Source of the DNA: CAXXHQ01 sp963665265
GTDB lineage: Bacteria; Planctomycetota; Planctomycetia; Pirellulales; Thermoguttaceae
DNA: 64,000 nucleotides
Direction: 5' to 3'
NCBI GenBank assembly: GCA_963665265.2
Contig: OY762224.2
Location: 3,286,001-3,350,000, forward strand
Part shown: one piece after another, positions 44,734-53,126 of the stretch
Layout: every line of letters starts with the position of its first letter
Numbering within the stretch: the first letter of the stretch is position 1
Notes under the pieces: model-generated
Databases searched by the model: none
Told to the model about the DNA's origin: nothing
The model's input: the letters and a program-made list of their open reading frames with translations, nothing else
Made by a program: the position numbers and the translations under genes

Positions 44734-44970
44734 ATGAACCGTTCCGAATTGGAATTAGAGATTGCGAACGCTCGCCTGGATGCCGCAAAAGCGAAAGCGA
44801 TTCGAGCCGAGAGAGAATGGGAGAGATCCAAAGCACTTTTGCCAGATAAAGCGATATCTGTCAGTAGAGCCGATCAGGACGAATGCGACTGTAAAGTAGC
44901 ACAAGCTGAACTCAAGGAGGCAGTCGCTCAAGTGGAGATCGCAAAGTTGAATATCCCCGGTCAAAACTGA
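44734..44970 (+). CDS. Short coiled-coil protein, adaptor-hairpin-like
   Basis: Encodes 78 aa, entirely heptad-like (NRSELELEIANARLDAAKA, then WERSKALLPDKAISVSRADQ). The break LLPDKAISVSRADQD between two helices matches the alpha-hairpin tip of membrane-fusion proteins (RND/HlyD type), suggesting a fragment of such a gene or a stand-alone hairpin. Good start: AAAGG 8 bp upstream. Not flanked by transport genes. Confidence 0.6.
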   Translation: MNRSELELEIANARLDAAKAKAIRAEREWERSKALLPDKAISVSRADQDECDCKVAQAELKEAVAQVEIAKLNIPGQN

Positions 44971-45042
44971 ATCCTGCGTCAGCTAGATTTCGGTCCGCAA
45001 AGAATCTCGTCAAATCCATTTCGCAGAAAAGAGAAAAAAGTC

Positions 45043-46407
45043 ATGAGACGCATTTCGGATGTTTCTATTCGGAGTCGCCTGACCTGTTTGGTTGCGACTT
45101 TGTTCATCTTCACGTCATCCTCGGCGTTGTCCGACGAATGGAAGGCGGTATGGGGCGACCTTCATTCACATACGTCACTAAGCGACGGAGCCGGCACGCC
45201 GAGTCAAGCGTTTGAGTACGCCGCTCGGCATTGCCAATACCTCGCTCTCACGGAACATAATCATCTCATTGACGAAAGTAAGCTCGATACCCTCTTGAAG
45301 GAAAGCGAAGAGGAGTACGACGATTTCATACCCGTGTTCGGTCAGGAGTTTTCGGTTCTCAGCAAGGGAAATCACCTGAACGTATTCAATATCAGAGAAC
45401 TCATCCCCAAAAAGATGAATAGCGACTACCGAGCGTTGTACTCGGAATGGTTGCCGAATTACCAGAAAAAACATCCAAATGACATCATCTTATGTCAGTT
45501 CAATCATCCGGCGAACCTATCAAAAGACTATGGGATTTCAAGCTTCGGCACCATCGAAAACTACGAAGACGACTGGAGCAGATTTGTCGCTGACGCAGAT
45601 CGATGGGTTCGTCTAATAGCTGTGGTGAACGGTCCCGGAACTCATACGAAAGGTCAGCATGACTTTCATGCGGATATTTCTAAGGACGTAAAAACATGGT
45701 TTTTCTATTTGGATAAGGGGATGCACCTTTCGCCGACTTGTAATCATGACACGCACGTAGAAAGCTGGGGAGATTTAACGACGGCGAGAACTGGAGTATG
45801 GTTGAATGCCGCCTATTCTCGTGAAAATCTCCTTAAAGCCCTCAAAGCCGGTAGATGCTTCGCAACCGAGGACAAAAACCTAAGCGTCTGGTTCAGCGTT
45901 AACGGGATGCCAATGGGGACGCAGTTGCGTGATATGGGGACGGCGGATTTGAAGGTGAAGGTCAGGATCAACGACGAGGATGAACCAGACAGCAATTACA
46001 GGGTCGAAATTTATCGAGATATCGTTGGAGATGGCGATCTTGCTGAAAAGATATGGGATAGCAATGCCAAATGCGGTCAAGAGCTTACCACGACCATAAA
46101 GCATCAACGAGGGGTGCTGGAGTCGTTGTTGGTTCATGTTGAACAGACTGATGAATGCGACGATGTAGACGATGCCTGGACTGCCCCAGTTTATATTGGG
46201 GGCGTTAATGCGAAAACTGCCTCTGAGGACGAGGACAAAAACGTTCAATCTGCTCCTACCGACTATGAATTCGTGGGAAGCATAAAGAGCAAGGTTTATC
46301 ACTATCCCTCGTGTAAATCGGTGAAAGCGATTAAGCCGGAGAACCTACAACAATACCCCTCGGCTCCAGAGGGAAAGACGTTGCACAAAGGGTGTCCAGT
46401 CGAATGA
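45043..46407 (+). CDS. Secreted PHP-domain hydrolase
   Basis: Protein of 454 aa with a signal peptide (LTCLVATLFIFTSSSALSDE) and a PHP metal-dependent phosphoesterase domain of the CehA/McbA type: GDLHSHTSLSDG, LTEHNHLID, GQEFS, FNHPAN and NHDTHVESW. The C-terminal tail (FVGSIKSKVYHYPSCKSVKAI and HKGCPVE) resembles the cysteine tail of the PLD lipoprotein at 31,060 and Ada-type zinc domains. Probably exported and acting on a phosphoester or carbamate; substrate unknown. Confidence 0.9.
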   Translation: MRRISDVSIRSRLTCLVATLFIFTSSSALSDEWKAVWGDLHSHTSLSDGAGTPSQAFEYAARHCQYLALTEHNHLIDESKLDTLLKESEEEYDDFIPVFGQEFSVLSKGNHLNVFNIRELIPKKMNSDYRALYSEWLPNYQKKHPNDIILCQFNHPANLSKDYGISSFGTIENYEDDWSRFVADADRWVRLIAVVNGPGTHTKGQHDFHADISKDVKTWFFYLDKGMHLSPTCNHDTHVESWGDLTTARTGVWLNAAYSRENLLKALKAGRCFATEDKNLSVWFSVNGMPMGTQLRDMGTADLKVKVRINDEDEPDSNYRVEIYRDIVGDGDLAEKIWDSNAKCGQELTTTIKHQRGVLESLLVHVEQTDECDDVDDAWTAPVYIGGVNAKTASEDEDKNVQSAPTDYEFVGSIKSKVYHYPSCKSVKAIKPENLQQYPSAPEGKTLHKGCPVE

Positions 46408-46451
46408 GTCAACTAAAGATTGCGGCGACACACATGCAATGAAGGTGTTTT

Positions 46452-47015
46452 ATGGAAAGTCAAGTATTTGCTTTTGCGATAGTCGGTGCGGAGAGTGAAT
46501 GGTTTTGGATGATGTGCCAGGTCTTCATCGTACTATTCACTTTCGCCTTTGTTCTGCGGCAGTTAAAGCTGCAAAACGATTCCCATCTGGTAAATTCCTT
46601 CGATATCTTGAACAAGCGATGGAATTCCGAGACGATGTTGAAAGCACGACGTATGGTCTGCGAACAATACGAAAAGGATCATGACGGCGTAAGTGGTTCA
46701 ATGGAGTACGTGTGTCTGTTTTTCGAGGAACTGGGAACATTCACGGCGTCGAAAGTTCTTAATATTGACCTTGTGTGGGAGATTTACTCTTTTGAAATCG
46801 AACATTATTGGGTCATCGCCAACGACGACATCATCGATTTTCGGCAAAATCAAAACGACAATTCTTTTTACTACCACTTCGAACGACTTTATTGTCGCAT
46901 TTTGGAGTTGAGTGCTGCGAAAAAAGTGCCATCCAGTAAAAGAACACGTAAAGAAGTCAAGCAGTTCATCGAAGAGGAACTAAAGAAGATTAATTTCTTT
47001 GTCGGAGGTAATTAA
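46452..47015 (+). CDS. Membrane-anchored protein, DUF4760-like
   Basis: Protein of 187 aa with one N-terminal membrane segment (about 17-38) then a helical domain: QNDSHLVNSFDILNKRWNSE, LKARRMVCEQYEKD and YVCLFFEELGTF. The pattern is close to DUF4760. The C-terminal tail is basic. Likely a membrane-bound cytoplasmic sensor-like protein of unknown role. Confidence 0.75.
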   Translation: MESQVFAFAIVGAESEWFWMMCQVFIVLFTFAFVLRQLKLQNDSHLVNSFDILNKRWNSETMLKARRMVCEQYEKDHDGVSGSMEYVCLFFEELGTFTASKVLNIDLVWEIYSFEIEHYWVIANDDIIDFRQNQNDNSFYYHFERLYCRILELSAAKKVPSSKRTRKEVKQFIEEELKKINFFVGGN

Positions 47016-47117
47016 CGCAACTAAGAAGTGGAAAAAACGCTATCATGCAACATAGCATCGTTCACGTTTTGGATATGTATAACGCCTGTTTGAGAATTTA
47101 GATACAGGAACTCTATC

Positions 47118-47783
47118 ATGAAAATGGCAATCTTCGTGTCATTGCTCATTACGCTAACCGCAACCTCTATTTTTGGGCAAACTCCCAAACTGGTTGGCCG
47201 AGGAATGTTAGCGACAGAAACTGCAAGCCGAACTCGCCTCGGCGGAGATCGGTTCTATGTCGGCGATCTAATGTATGTTCAAGTCGTTTGTCCGCCGAAC
47301 ATTGGGGAAATCTACGTTTCCGCTCATATGGAATACCAAAATCGTTCCGGAGAATGGGTTCCGGTTCCCACAAAAGACACTTCTTTAGGAGAGGCATATA
47401 CGTCAGGACGATATCCTGGCCTCCGAGATTACGTTTTTCTTAAAGAGGTCAGCGATTCAACGCAAAGGCAAATTTCTTTTTTCATGCCATACGATGCCGC
47501 AAATCTCAGAAGCGGCACCTATGCTCGCCGCTACGTCATTCGACTTTGGAATCAAGACGGTGAAGATATTGAACAGACCGTCCTTAAACCGGAAGATGTT
47601 TCTGTTAATAACAACTCCGGAAAGACGACCATAAAGGTCGTTTCATGCAAAGCATGTTGTCCAGTTGCTCGAAATAGTACGGGAAAAGCGTTAACCCCGG
47701 AGCCGCAGGTCGTAAAGACGGGTACGATACAATTTTTCGACGCTGAATCGGGATCCCCGGTTTGCATGGAATCACCGCAATAG
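47118..47783 (+). CDS. Secreted hypothetical protein
   Basis: Encodes 221 aa with a signal peptide (MAIFVSLLITLTATSIFGQ). The mature part is beta-rich, with VGDLMYVQVVCPPN and an immunoglobulin-like fold plausible, and ends with paired cysteines (KVVSCKACCPVARN). No family recognised. It overlaps nothing; the next gene begins 10 bp after its stop, so the two are co-transcribed. Confidence 0.75.
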   Translation: MKMAIFVSLLITLTATSIFGQTPKLVGRGMLATETASRTRLGGDRFYVGDLMYVQVVCPPNIGEIYVSAHMEYQNRSGEWVPVPTKDTSLGEAYTSGRYPGLRDYVFLKEVSDSTQRQISFFMPYDAANLRSGTYARRYVIRLWNQDGEDIEQTVLKPEDVSVNNNSGKTTIKVVSCKACCPVARNSTGKALTPEPQVVKTGTIQFFDAESGSPVCMESPQ

Positions 47784-47793
47784 GAAAGTAATC

Positions 47794-48258
47794 ATGACTC
47801 AGTCTTCGCCAGAATACAAACGTCAAGTAGCGAAGTCTATAACTTCAGCATTTTATTGCGTGAGCGTCGTTGCCTCAATCATCGTATTCTTGGCAATTGT
47901 TCTTGGTCTAGTAGTTCCGCTTTGCTTCGTAGGAACCGAAAAGATTCTAGCTGCCAAGCTAGTCAGCGCCTCCACCGGAATGTTAATTGGGGAAATGGAA
48001 ATCGTCCTTGGACTTCTTCTTTCATTAATTGGCATCACCGCAGATTACGACGTTGAAGGAAGCGTCGGAACGGCGAAGATCAAGCTGGCTTCCGCTTCGC
48101 CTGGCTTATTACTAATCGTGTGTGGAAATATCTTGATCGGCTTCTCTTTGGCTCGTGACTTTGAATTCAAAGAGATGGAAACTCAGGGGCCGTCTACCGT
48201 CCAACAAACCGTAGTTGGAAGCGACGTAAAGCCCATGCATTCTGGAGGACCGAAGTAG
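47794..48258 (+). CDS. Small membrane protein, 154 aa
   Basis: Three hydrophobic segments (about 20-50, 60-82, 99-120) separated by short loops, then a polar tail ending in GGPK. No family recognised. Ribosome binding site AGGAAAG is 7 bp upstream. Probably forms an operon with the secreted protein before it. Confidence 0.72.
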   Translation: MTQSSPEYKRQVAKSITSAFYCVSVVASIIVFLAIVLGLVVPLCFVGTEKILAAKLVSASTGMLIGEMEIVLGLLLSLIGITADYDVEGSVGTAKIKLASASPGLLLIVCGNILIGFSLARDFEFKEMETQGPSTVQQTVVGSDVKPMHSGGPK

Positions 48259-48386
48259 ATCAATAAGTATTAGTGTGTACGCCGACGTGTCGTGAAGCCT
48301 CGTTTGCGAACGAATGAAATGTCACGGATGGATTTCTTATGGCGGCATTTTGGCGATTCCGTTAAACTATGGTAGCCTAATGCGGA

Positions 48387-48638
48387 TCACTGCATCTTGC
48401 CTTTTCTAGCTCGTTCTTTATCCATCAAGTCAGCAACCCGGCGAAACATTTCTGGATTGAGCGGCTCGTCACTTCCGCAACGGAAACCGATATAACTCGT
48501 CTCCTCACCATGCTCCTCACAGTAGCCACATTGCGAACAAGTGCTGGATCGAAGAGGCGGCTGAGTGTCAGCCAAGTCCAACACCGCCTCTTTGGCACCG
48601 CATACAAAACAATCACGATAGACGTATCCAGTAGACAT
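48387..48638 (-). CDS. Zinc-ribbon-like protein, 83 aa
   Basis: Encodes 83 aa with two CxxC pairs: DCFVCGAKE and STCSQCGYCEE, consistent with a small treble-clef or ribbon zinc site. The start at 48,638 is chosen because the zinc motif begins soon after; the frame is open to 48,692. An unusual structured region lies upstream (48,746-48,795). Function unknown. Confidence 0.6.
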   Translation of the reverse strand: MSTGYVYRDCFVCGAKEAVLDLADTQPPLRSSTCSQCGYCEEHGEETSYIGFRCGSDEPLNPEMFRRVADLMDKERARKGKMQ

Positions 48639-48745
48639 AATATTTTCTTTCTGCCCCAAAAGGGCTTTGTTGACGTTACAGCCCAATAACATGGACGGGG
48701 GTGATGTTCACGACGGATCGTGAGCAGGGGGAGCAGAGACCACGA

Positions 48746-48795
48746 CATGTGGCGGCTGCGGACGCCGTAGAGGACTCACCGGAGTGAGCCGCATG
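48746..48795. repeat. Compact multi-stem structure
   Basis: GCGGCT (48,752-48,757) pairs with AGCCGC (48,787-48,792). Between them are the short hairpins CGG-acg-CCG and CTCAC-cgga-GTGAG. This allows a three-way junction of about 40 nt. It lies about 110 bp before the zinc-ribbon gene start on the opposite-reading side and could be an RNA leader or a protein-binding site. Confidence 0.35.
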
Positions 48796-48796
48796 G

Positions 48797-49194
48797 CGTG
48801 CCAGTTGATTATTGTTTCAGTAATATAGGAAACTCTGCAACATTTGTCAATAGAAAACAAATATAATTTCTGAAACTAATAATACTACAAGTCATTAGCG
48901 TTGAAATTAGCTATTCGATATTTGCAACATTCACCCTGCTTCTCTTCTTCCTCTTTCTCCCACTTGACCGAGAAAAAAACGGCATAGGACACCCAGACGA
49001 ACCTCAACCGTGACGACTACTTTTAGAGAATGAAAACAGCCCACCGATTTCGGGATCGGTCGGGCTTTTTTGTTGCAAGAAAAGTAAATAATCGGCGTCA
49101 GCGGCAAGAGAGGTCAAACAATTGACCTTTTCCCAAATCGTGGTATCTTCACGAAATAGCGTGATCGCTTTTCCCAATTCTTTCGTGGAGGGCG
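48797..49194. other. Non-coding region near the island end
   Basis: AT-rich between 48,810 and 48,920, then a C/T-rich stretch. No open frame is convincing. A strong terminator on the plus strand ends at about 49,072; nothing I recognise precedes it that would need it. Confidence 0.4.
49038..49072 (+). terminator. Strong intrinsic terminator
   Basis: AGCCCACCGAT pairs with ATCGGTCGGGCT (one wobble/mismatch) across a six-base loop and is followed by TTTTTT. It reads as a terminator on the plus strand although no gene directly precedes it; it may end an unrecognised RNA. Confidence 0.75.
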
Positions 49195-49287
49195 ATGCCC
49201 GAGCCGCCCATCGAAAAGGTCAAAGCCCTTATTAAGTCCTTAAAAAAACAAAAATTGAAGTCCGAGGCAAGGAATTGCGTGGGCTGA
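49195..49287 (+). CDS. Possible 30-aa ORF
   Basis: ATG at 49,195 after GGAGGG encodes 30 residues, MPEPPIEKVKALIKSLKKQK followed by 10 more, helical and basic. Length and composition are compatible with a small regulatory peptide near the integrase. Evidence is only the ribosome binding site and composition. Confidence 0.3.
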   Translation: MPEPPIEKVKALIKSLKKQKLKSEARNCVG

Positions 49288-49777
49288 CGATTTGATCTGA
49301 TTAATAATCCGTCGTCGAGGGCTAATAACGATAGGTCAGACCAGCCCCTCTTTTGATTTCTGGATGCAATTGTTCGGCGAAGCCGAATACATTCGGCAAG
49401 AAAGAGTTCGAGCGAACCAATTTTCGACGGTGCGGTTAATAATCGGTTGGTTGGAAACGAGTGAGGATTAATAGGACTTGGTTCCTCCCCGTTGCCGCTG
49501 CGCGGCAACGGGGGCAGTTCTCGATGCCATTAATAGTCGTCTGGCATTTGTCATTCCGTCGTTTTGGCACGGACGACAAAACTCTAAACTGGCGTTCGCC
49601 AGCGGTCTTCCGGCGTTAGGGGATGGATCGGATCACTCCAATACAATTTTAATAATAATTGCATTTGATAAATAATTTATTATTAAATGACACAACAAGA
49701 CATATTAAGAAAACAACGTAAAATAATTTAGATCATCCGATTGTCGGATGACAAAGAAAAAAACAGGAGAATCTGAA
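49288..49777. other. AT-rich control region of the island end
   Basis: Contains several TTAATAA repeats (for example 49,310, 49,436 and 49,530), the perfect hairpin at 49,487-49,513, a 12-codon AT-rich stretch (49,640-49,735) and a short inverted repeat ATCCGA-ttg-TCGGAT just before the 113-aa gene. No genes. Suggests a promoter or excision control region. Confidence 0.5.
49487..49513. repeat. Perfect 12-bp GC-rich hairpin
   Basis: CCCCGTTGCCGC (49,487-49,498), three-base loop, exact complement (49,502-49,513). It is the only place left of 52 kb where I found CGCG. The tight loop and GC content are like REP-type elements. Confidence 0.65.
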
Positions 49778-50119
49778 ATGAATGATGAGAGAATTGATCT
49801 GGATGACTTGGTTAATTTGCGTTATTGGATGGAAACGACACATGAGGAGCTAGGATGCTCTACGGAGCCGAGCAATCGGCACCTAACTATGATAGACGAG
49901 TATAAGGAGTCAGTCGAGGATTATATGGCAGCATTAGCGGATGTTATTGAAAAGAATGTTGGCATAATAGTAGGCGACCGCCGATATGAGATTGCTGATA
50001 TTATCGACGGAGCCGAATGTGATAATCGATTAATAAAATTCGACGAATTCTTATCTATGGTTAAAAAAGATAAAGATGGGAACTTATTCTATGACGACTC
50101 GGGGTTTGCTTCAGTCTAG
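49778..50119 (+). CDS. Hypothetical protein, 113 aa
   Basis: Acidic helical protein without a known family. The ATG at 49,778 has AGGAGA 8 bp upstream and is preferred over the ATG at 49,748. Patterns: MNDERIDLDDLVNLRYWMET, EDYMAALADVIEKN and RYEIADIIDGAEC. Located next to the recombinase gene and ended by an intrinsic terminator. Could be an island maintenance protein. Confidence 0.68.
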   Translation: MNDERIDLDDLVNLRYWMETTHEELGCSTEPSNRHLTMIDEYKESVEDYMAALADVIEKNVGIIVGDRRYEIADIIDGAECDNRLIKFDEFLSMVKKDKDGNLFYDDSGFASV

Positions 50120-50141
50120 TCTATTTTTTGTTTTTTTAATG

Positions 50142-50172
50142 AAAGCCAAGTCCTTACCGACTTGGCTTTTTT
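50142..50172 (+). terminator. Intrinsic terminator of the 113-aa gene
   Basis: AAGCCAAGTC pairs with GACTTGGCTT across a six-base loop, with a T-run following. It starts 22 bp after the stop codon. Confidence 0.85.
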
Positions 50173-50489
50173 ATTGCCCACCCCCCTCTCAATTCAATTG
50201 TAAACGCCGATCAAAAGCGGAAATGGCTTTGTGCAATTGATTTGGAATTATGTTTCCACGTCGTTCGCTTTTTTACCTGTTTGGCTTCCACCACGCTCTC
50301 CTGGTGTTATTAGCCGCATCGCATGTCCCGGAGGCATCGGAATTCGAGAAAGACGGAAAACGGAAGAAAGCTGCTTTTTCTTTCCTATATGCCGTTACCC
50401 CTAACATCCCCTTACGGAATTATTAAGAGGTTATAGGGATACCCTACACAGTCAACACGGGCGGCACGGGGAAAGCCGCCTCCCTCTTT
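50173..50489. other. Intergenic region after the recombinase gene
   Basis: About 315 bp between converging transcription units. A short stem GGCGGC...GCCGCC lies near 50,461-50,482, just after the recombinase stop in its direction of transcription. No gene seen. Confidence 0.45.
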
Positions 50490-51884
50490 CTAAAAACCAT
50501 ATTGCGTCCCGAGCCAAGCGATAGCGTCGTCAAACGATTTTCCCGCCGAGCCAAAGTAATGCTTCTCGGCAATTCCCCGGGGGGAGTGTCCTAAGAACAG
50601 CATCGAAAACTGAGACCAATCGGACGAATTCTGCAATAAGGTCGCAGACGTTTTCCGGATTAGTTTGAGCGGCTGCCGCTCAATTTTCTCCTCTTTCTTT
50701 TCCCCTTCCTTTTTCTTGTCTTGCTTCTCGTTGTAAGTCCGCATCAGCCGATAGAGGGATACCCCGACGTTATCCGTCTTATGCCATTTGCCGTTAACGA
50801 TTTTCTCTGTCCGCAGTTTACCGCCTTCCGTGTTGGTCAACGCCCAGTCGTTGTGTTTGCTCCGCTGTTTTTTAAGCAGCGAAAACGTCTCCCCCCAAAG
50901 CTTATACCGAACGGTCGGGACGTTATCTTCGTCCTTCTCTTTAGAGCGTTTTCGAGTGATCGCTCCGCCCGTCCAATCCACTTCATCTTGGCGGAGGTCC
51001 GCAACGTCCACTTGCGTCATACCGCAGTTCATCATAAGAAGAACGTAGAGTTTCTCTCGGTCGCCGCAAATCGCTAGCAGCTTTTTAATGTATTCGAGAG
51101 GGAGCGTTTTTACTTTTTTCGCCTTAACCGTGATCGTCATGTCGTCCATGATTCGGGGCAATTTATCCAGTATCTCCGTCTTGTAGAGCCAACGATAAAA
51201 TTGTTTGACGGCGGAGAGCTTTCCGTTCGCCGTCGAAGAGGCGATTTTCTTCTTCCCGATGAGTTCGAGGAGCCGGGATTGATAATCCATTAGATGAGCG
51301 GCGCCAAGTTTGGCGGGGGGAACCGTCCCCACGAAATCCTTCCACTCATCCAGATACGACTGCAACAACCCCCACCGTCCAAGCGATAGTTGATCGGCGA
51401 CAGTTTCGGCATGTTTATGTCCCAGGAATTTATTGATCGCTTTATCCAAGGAATTCGTTTTTGACGTGGCTCTTACGGTCTCGGTTTTTGCGAAAATCCC
51501 CGATGTTTTAATCCGGTCTATCCAGATCGCTTTGTCGGCCTCGATCATTTTTTCCCATTCGATCTTTGCCGTTTCCTCGTCAGCGGCAAACCTCCGGAAG
51601 AGGGAGGCATTTGAATTCCCAACGAACGGATTGTCTTGGTTCGTTTCAATCCATTCTGCGATTTGGAGAAAGCGGCGAATCGGCAGGGAAGGGGGAGGCG
51701 GGGCGTCGTCATCGTCCAACTCCTTTTTCTTTTTCTCCCACCAATCATTGGCGGCGTCGAGCGACAATTCCTTAGTCGGCTCGCACTCCAACTGTTTGGG
51801 GGATACTCGATAGAGTTTGCCTTTATACCGTTTTTGCCACTGTTTTTGGGAGGAAACCCATCCCATTAGATTTTTCTTAGCCAT
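50490..51884 (-). CDS. Tyrosine recombinase (integrase), atypical active site
   Basis: Recombinase of 464 aa. N-terminal DNA-binding and SAM-like core regions (about 140-265, LSLGRWGLLQSYLDEWKDF) and a catalytic domain (270-460). Catalytic motifs: box I region MMNCGMTQVDVADLRQDEVD, which has T-Q where the usual catalytic arginine is expected; LIRKTSATLLQ with R410; FLGHSPRGIAEKHYFG with H433 or H442 and nucleophile Y443. Such variants are typical of planctomycete integrases. It is transcribed leftward and lies 225 bp from the tRNA-derived att site, which it probably recognises. Confidence 0.88.
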   Translation of the reverse strand: MAKKNLMGWVSSQKQWQKRYKGKLYRVSPKQLECEPTKELSLDAANDWWEKKKKELDDDDAPPPPSLPIRRFLQIAEWIETNQDNPFVGNSNASLFRRFAADEETAKIEWEKMIEADKAIWIDRIKTSGIFAKTETVRATSKTNSLDKAINKFLGHKHAETVADQLSLGRWGLLQSYLDEWKDFVGTVPPAKLGAAHLMDYQSRLLELIGKKKIASSTANGKLSAVKQFYRWLYKTEILDKLPRIMDDMTITVKAKKVKTLPLEYIKKLLAICGDREKLYVLLMMNCGMTQVDVADLRQDEVDWTGGAITRKRSKEKDEDNVPTVRYKLWGETFSLLKKQRSKHNDWALTNTEGGKLRTEKIVNGKWHKTDNVGVSLYRLMRTYNEKQDKKKEGEKKEEKIERQPLKLIRKTSATLLQNSSDWSQFSMLFLGHSPRGIAEKHYFGSAGKSFDDAIAWLGTQYGF

Positions 51885-51961
51885 CTTGCAGGCATCCCAC
51901 CGATTAGAGTAGAATTGCGGGGCATTGGAAATGGGCGAGTGCCCGCCACGGTGTAAATAGT

Positions 51962-52014
51962 TATATACTTTACAGGATAGAGGTCAAGGTTTTATATACT
52001 TTTTCATATACTTT
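51962..52014. repeat. Three direct repeats of ATATACTTT
   Basis: TATATACTTT at 51,962-51,971 and 51,993-52,002, and CATATACTTT at 52,005-52,014. They lie between the integrase start and the attachment site, where arm-type integrase binding sites would be expected. Could also affect the integrase promoter. Confidence 0.55.
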
Positions 52015-52107
52015 CAGTCGGCTAAACAGTCAGATCGTATATAAGCCAAAAATCGCAAGTGCATTAAATAAAAGCACTTACGAAAACAAGACAAAGCCTT
52101 TTTAATC

Positions 52108-52149
52108 CTCACACCGTGGAGGTCACAGGTTCGAACCCCGTGCCGCCCA
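52108..52149 (+). tRNA. 3' tRNA fragment (Val-like), island attachment site
   Basis: Reads as the 3' half of a tRNA: anticodon-loop-like CTCACAC, anticodon stem 3' strand CGTGG, variable loop AGGTC, T-arm ACAGG-TTCGAAC-CCCGT and acceptor GCCGCCC with discriminator A at 52,149. The sequence before 52,108 does not fit the 5' half, so this is a fragment. CAC in the loop suggests valine. A fragment beside an integrase is the classic signature of an element end, with the intact gene at the other end, left of this window. Confidence 0.75.
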
Positions 52150-52285
52150 TTTTTCGCGACTTCGAGCGGAGGAGGCTCGGCGACGATCGGCCGCCGAAGC
52201 AATTTCGATTCTTTATTTCACTCATCCGTCCGGCGGAGTCCGGGCAGCACACTTCTATATAGCTAATGGATTGGAATAACAAAAA

Positions 52286-53017
52286 ATGAAAAGCGAACGC
52301 CGCCACGAACTTCAACATAACGCCCTCGCAAACTGGTTGGAAAACGCGGGAGATAATCTACGGCCTTACGCCAATCATGTTCTCATCGGTTTGATCGCAT
52401 TGATCGCCGTATTCATCGCCGGAATGTGGTGGAAAGGTCAGACCGAAGCGACGTCGCAAGAAATCGCGAAGCAAATTAACTTCGGTTTTCTCAATCAACG
52501 TCCAGAAATGTTGACGAGCGTCGCCGAGAAATTCCCGACCGAGAAAAGCAGCCCCTATGCCATGATCGCCGCAGCCAACATGTATCTTGGCGGAGGCGCG
52601 GAGCGGTTATTTTCGAGCAAGGCCTTGGCCATGCAAGAACTGGACAAAGCTTCGAAGACGTTTACCCGGGCCGCCGAAATGAGCCAAGACGCGGAGGTGC
52701 AATCGCAAGCGACGTTCGGACTTGCCCGAACCGCCGAATGCCAAGCTAACGTCGACGAAGCGTTGAAGCTCTACAAAACCGTCCAAGAGAAATGGCCGAA
52801 GAGCCCCTTAGCGAAATTTGCTGCCGAACGTCGGACCGATCTGGAAAAGAAATCCACAAAAGAATTTTTCGACAAATTCGCGGTTTTCGACCCGAAGCCC
52901 GTCGTAAAAGACTCGGCTTTGGACGGTATGAAGTTACCGGAGTTTACGAAGGATAACATTCCTAAGGAAAACTCGGCGCCGGCCGGTTCTTCGCCCGTTC
53001 AACCTGCGACGAAATAA
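52286..53017 (+). CDS. YfgM-like TPR protein
   Basis: Membrane-anchored protein of 243 aa. One membrane segment (about 30-50, HVLIGLIALIAVFIAGMWW) is followed by TPR-like helices: ASKTFTRAAEMSQDAEVQSQ, TFGLARTAECQANVDEALKL and YKTVQEKWPKSPLA. Length and layout resemble YfgM/ancillary SecYEG translocon protein and other TPR_21 proteins. First gene right of the att site and rich in CGCG, like the following genes. Followed by an rluD gene on the same strand. Confidence 0.85.
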   Translation: MKSERRHELQHNALANWLENAGDNLRPYANHVLIGLIALIAVFIAGMWWKGQTEATSQEIAKQINFGFLNQRPEMLTSVAEKFPTEKSSPYAMIAAANMYLGGGAERLFSSKALAMQELDKASKTFTRAAEMSQDAEVQSQATFGLARTAECQANVDEALKLYKTVQEKWPKSPLAKFAAERRTDLEKKSTKEFFDKFAVFDPKPVVKDSALDGMKLPEFTKDNIPKENSAPAGSSPVQPATK

Positions 53018-53126
53018 CGCGGATTAGCTTTCCGCAAACGAATCACCGCGAAGCGCGTTTTCCCTCGGGCAAACGCGTTTTGTTTTTTATGGCGACTTAA
53101 TTTTCACAGAAGGACGGCGCCGCCGC

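Noticed and set aside
52014..52318. Two minus-strand frames crossing the tRNA fragment
   Set aside because: They contain the familiar peptide patterns (for example GGTGFEPVTS) that arise from reading tRNA 3' ends backwards.
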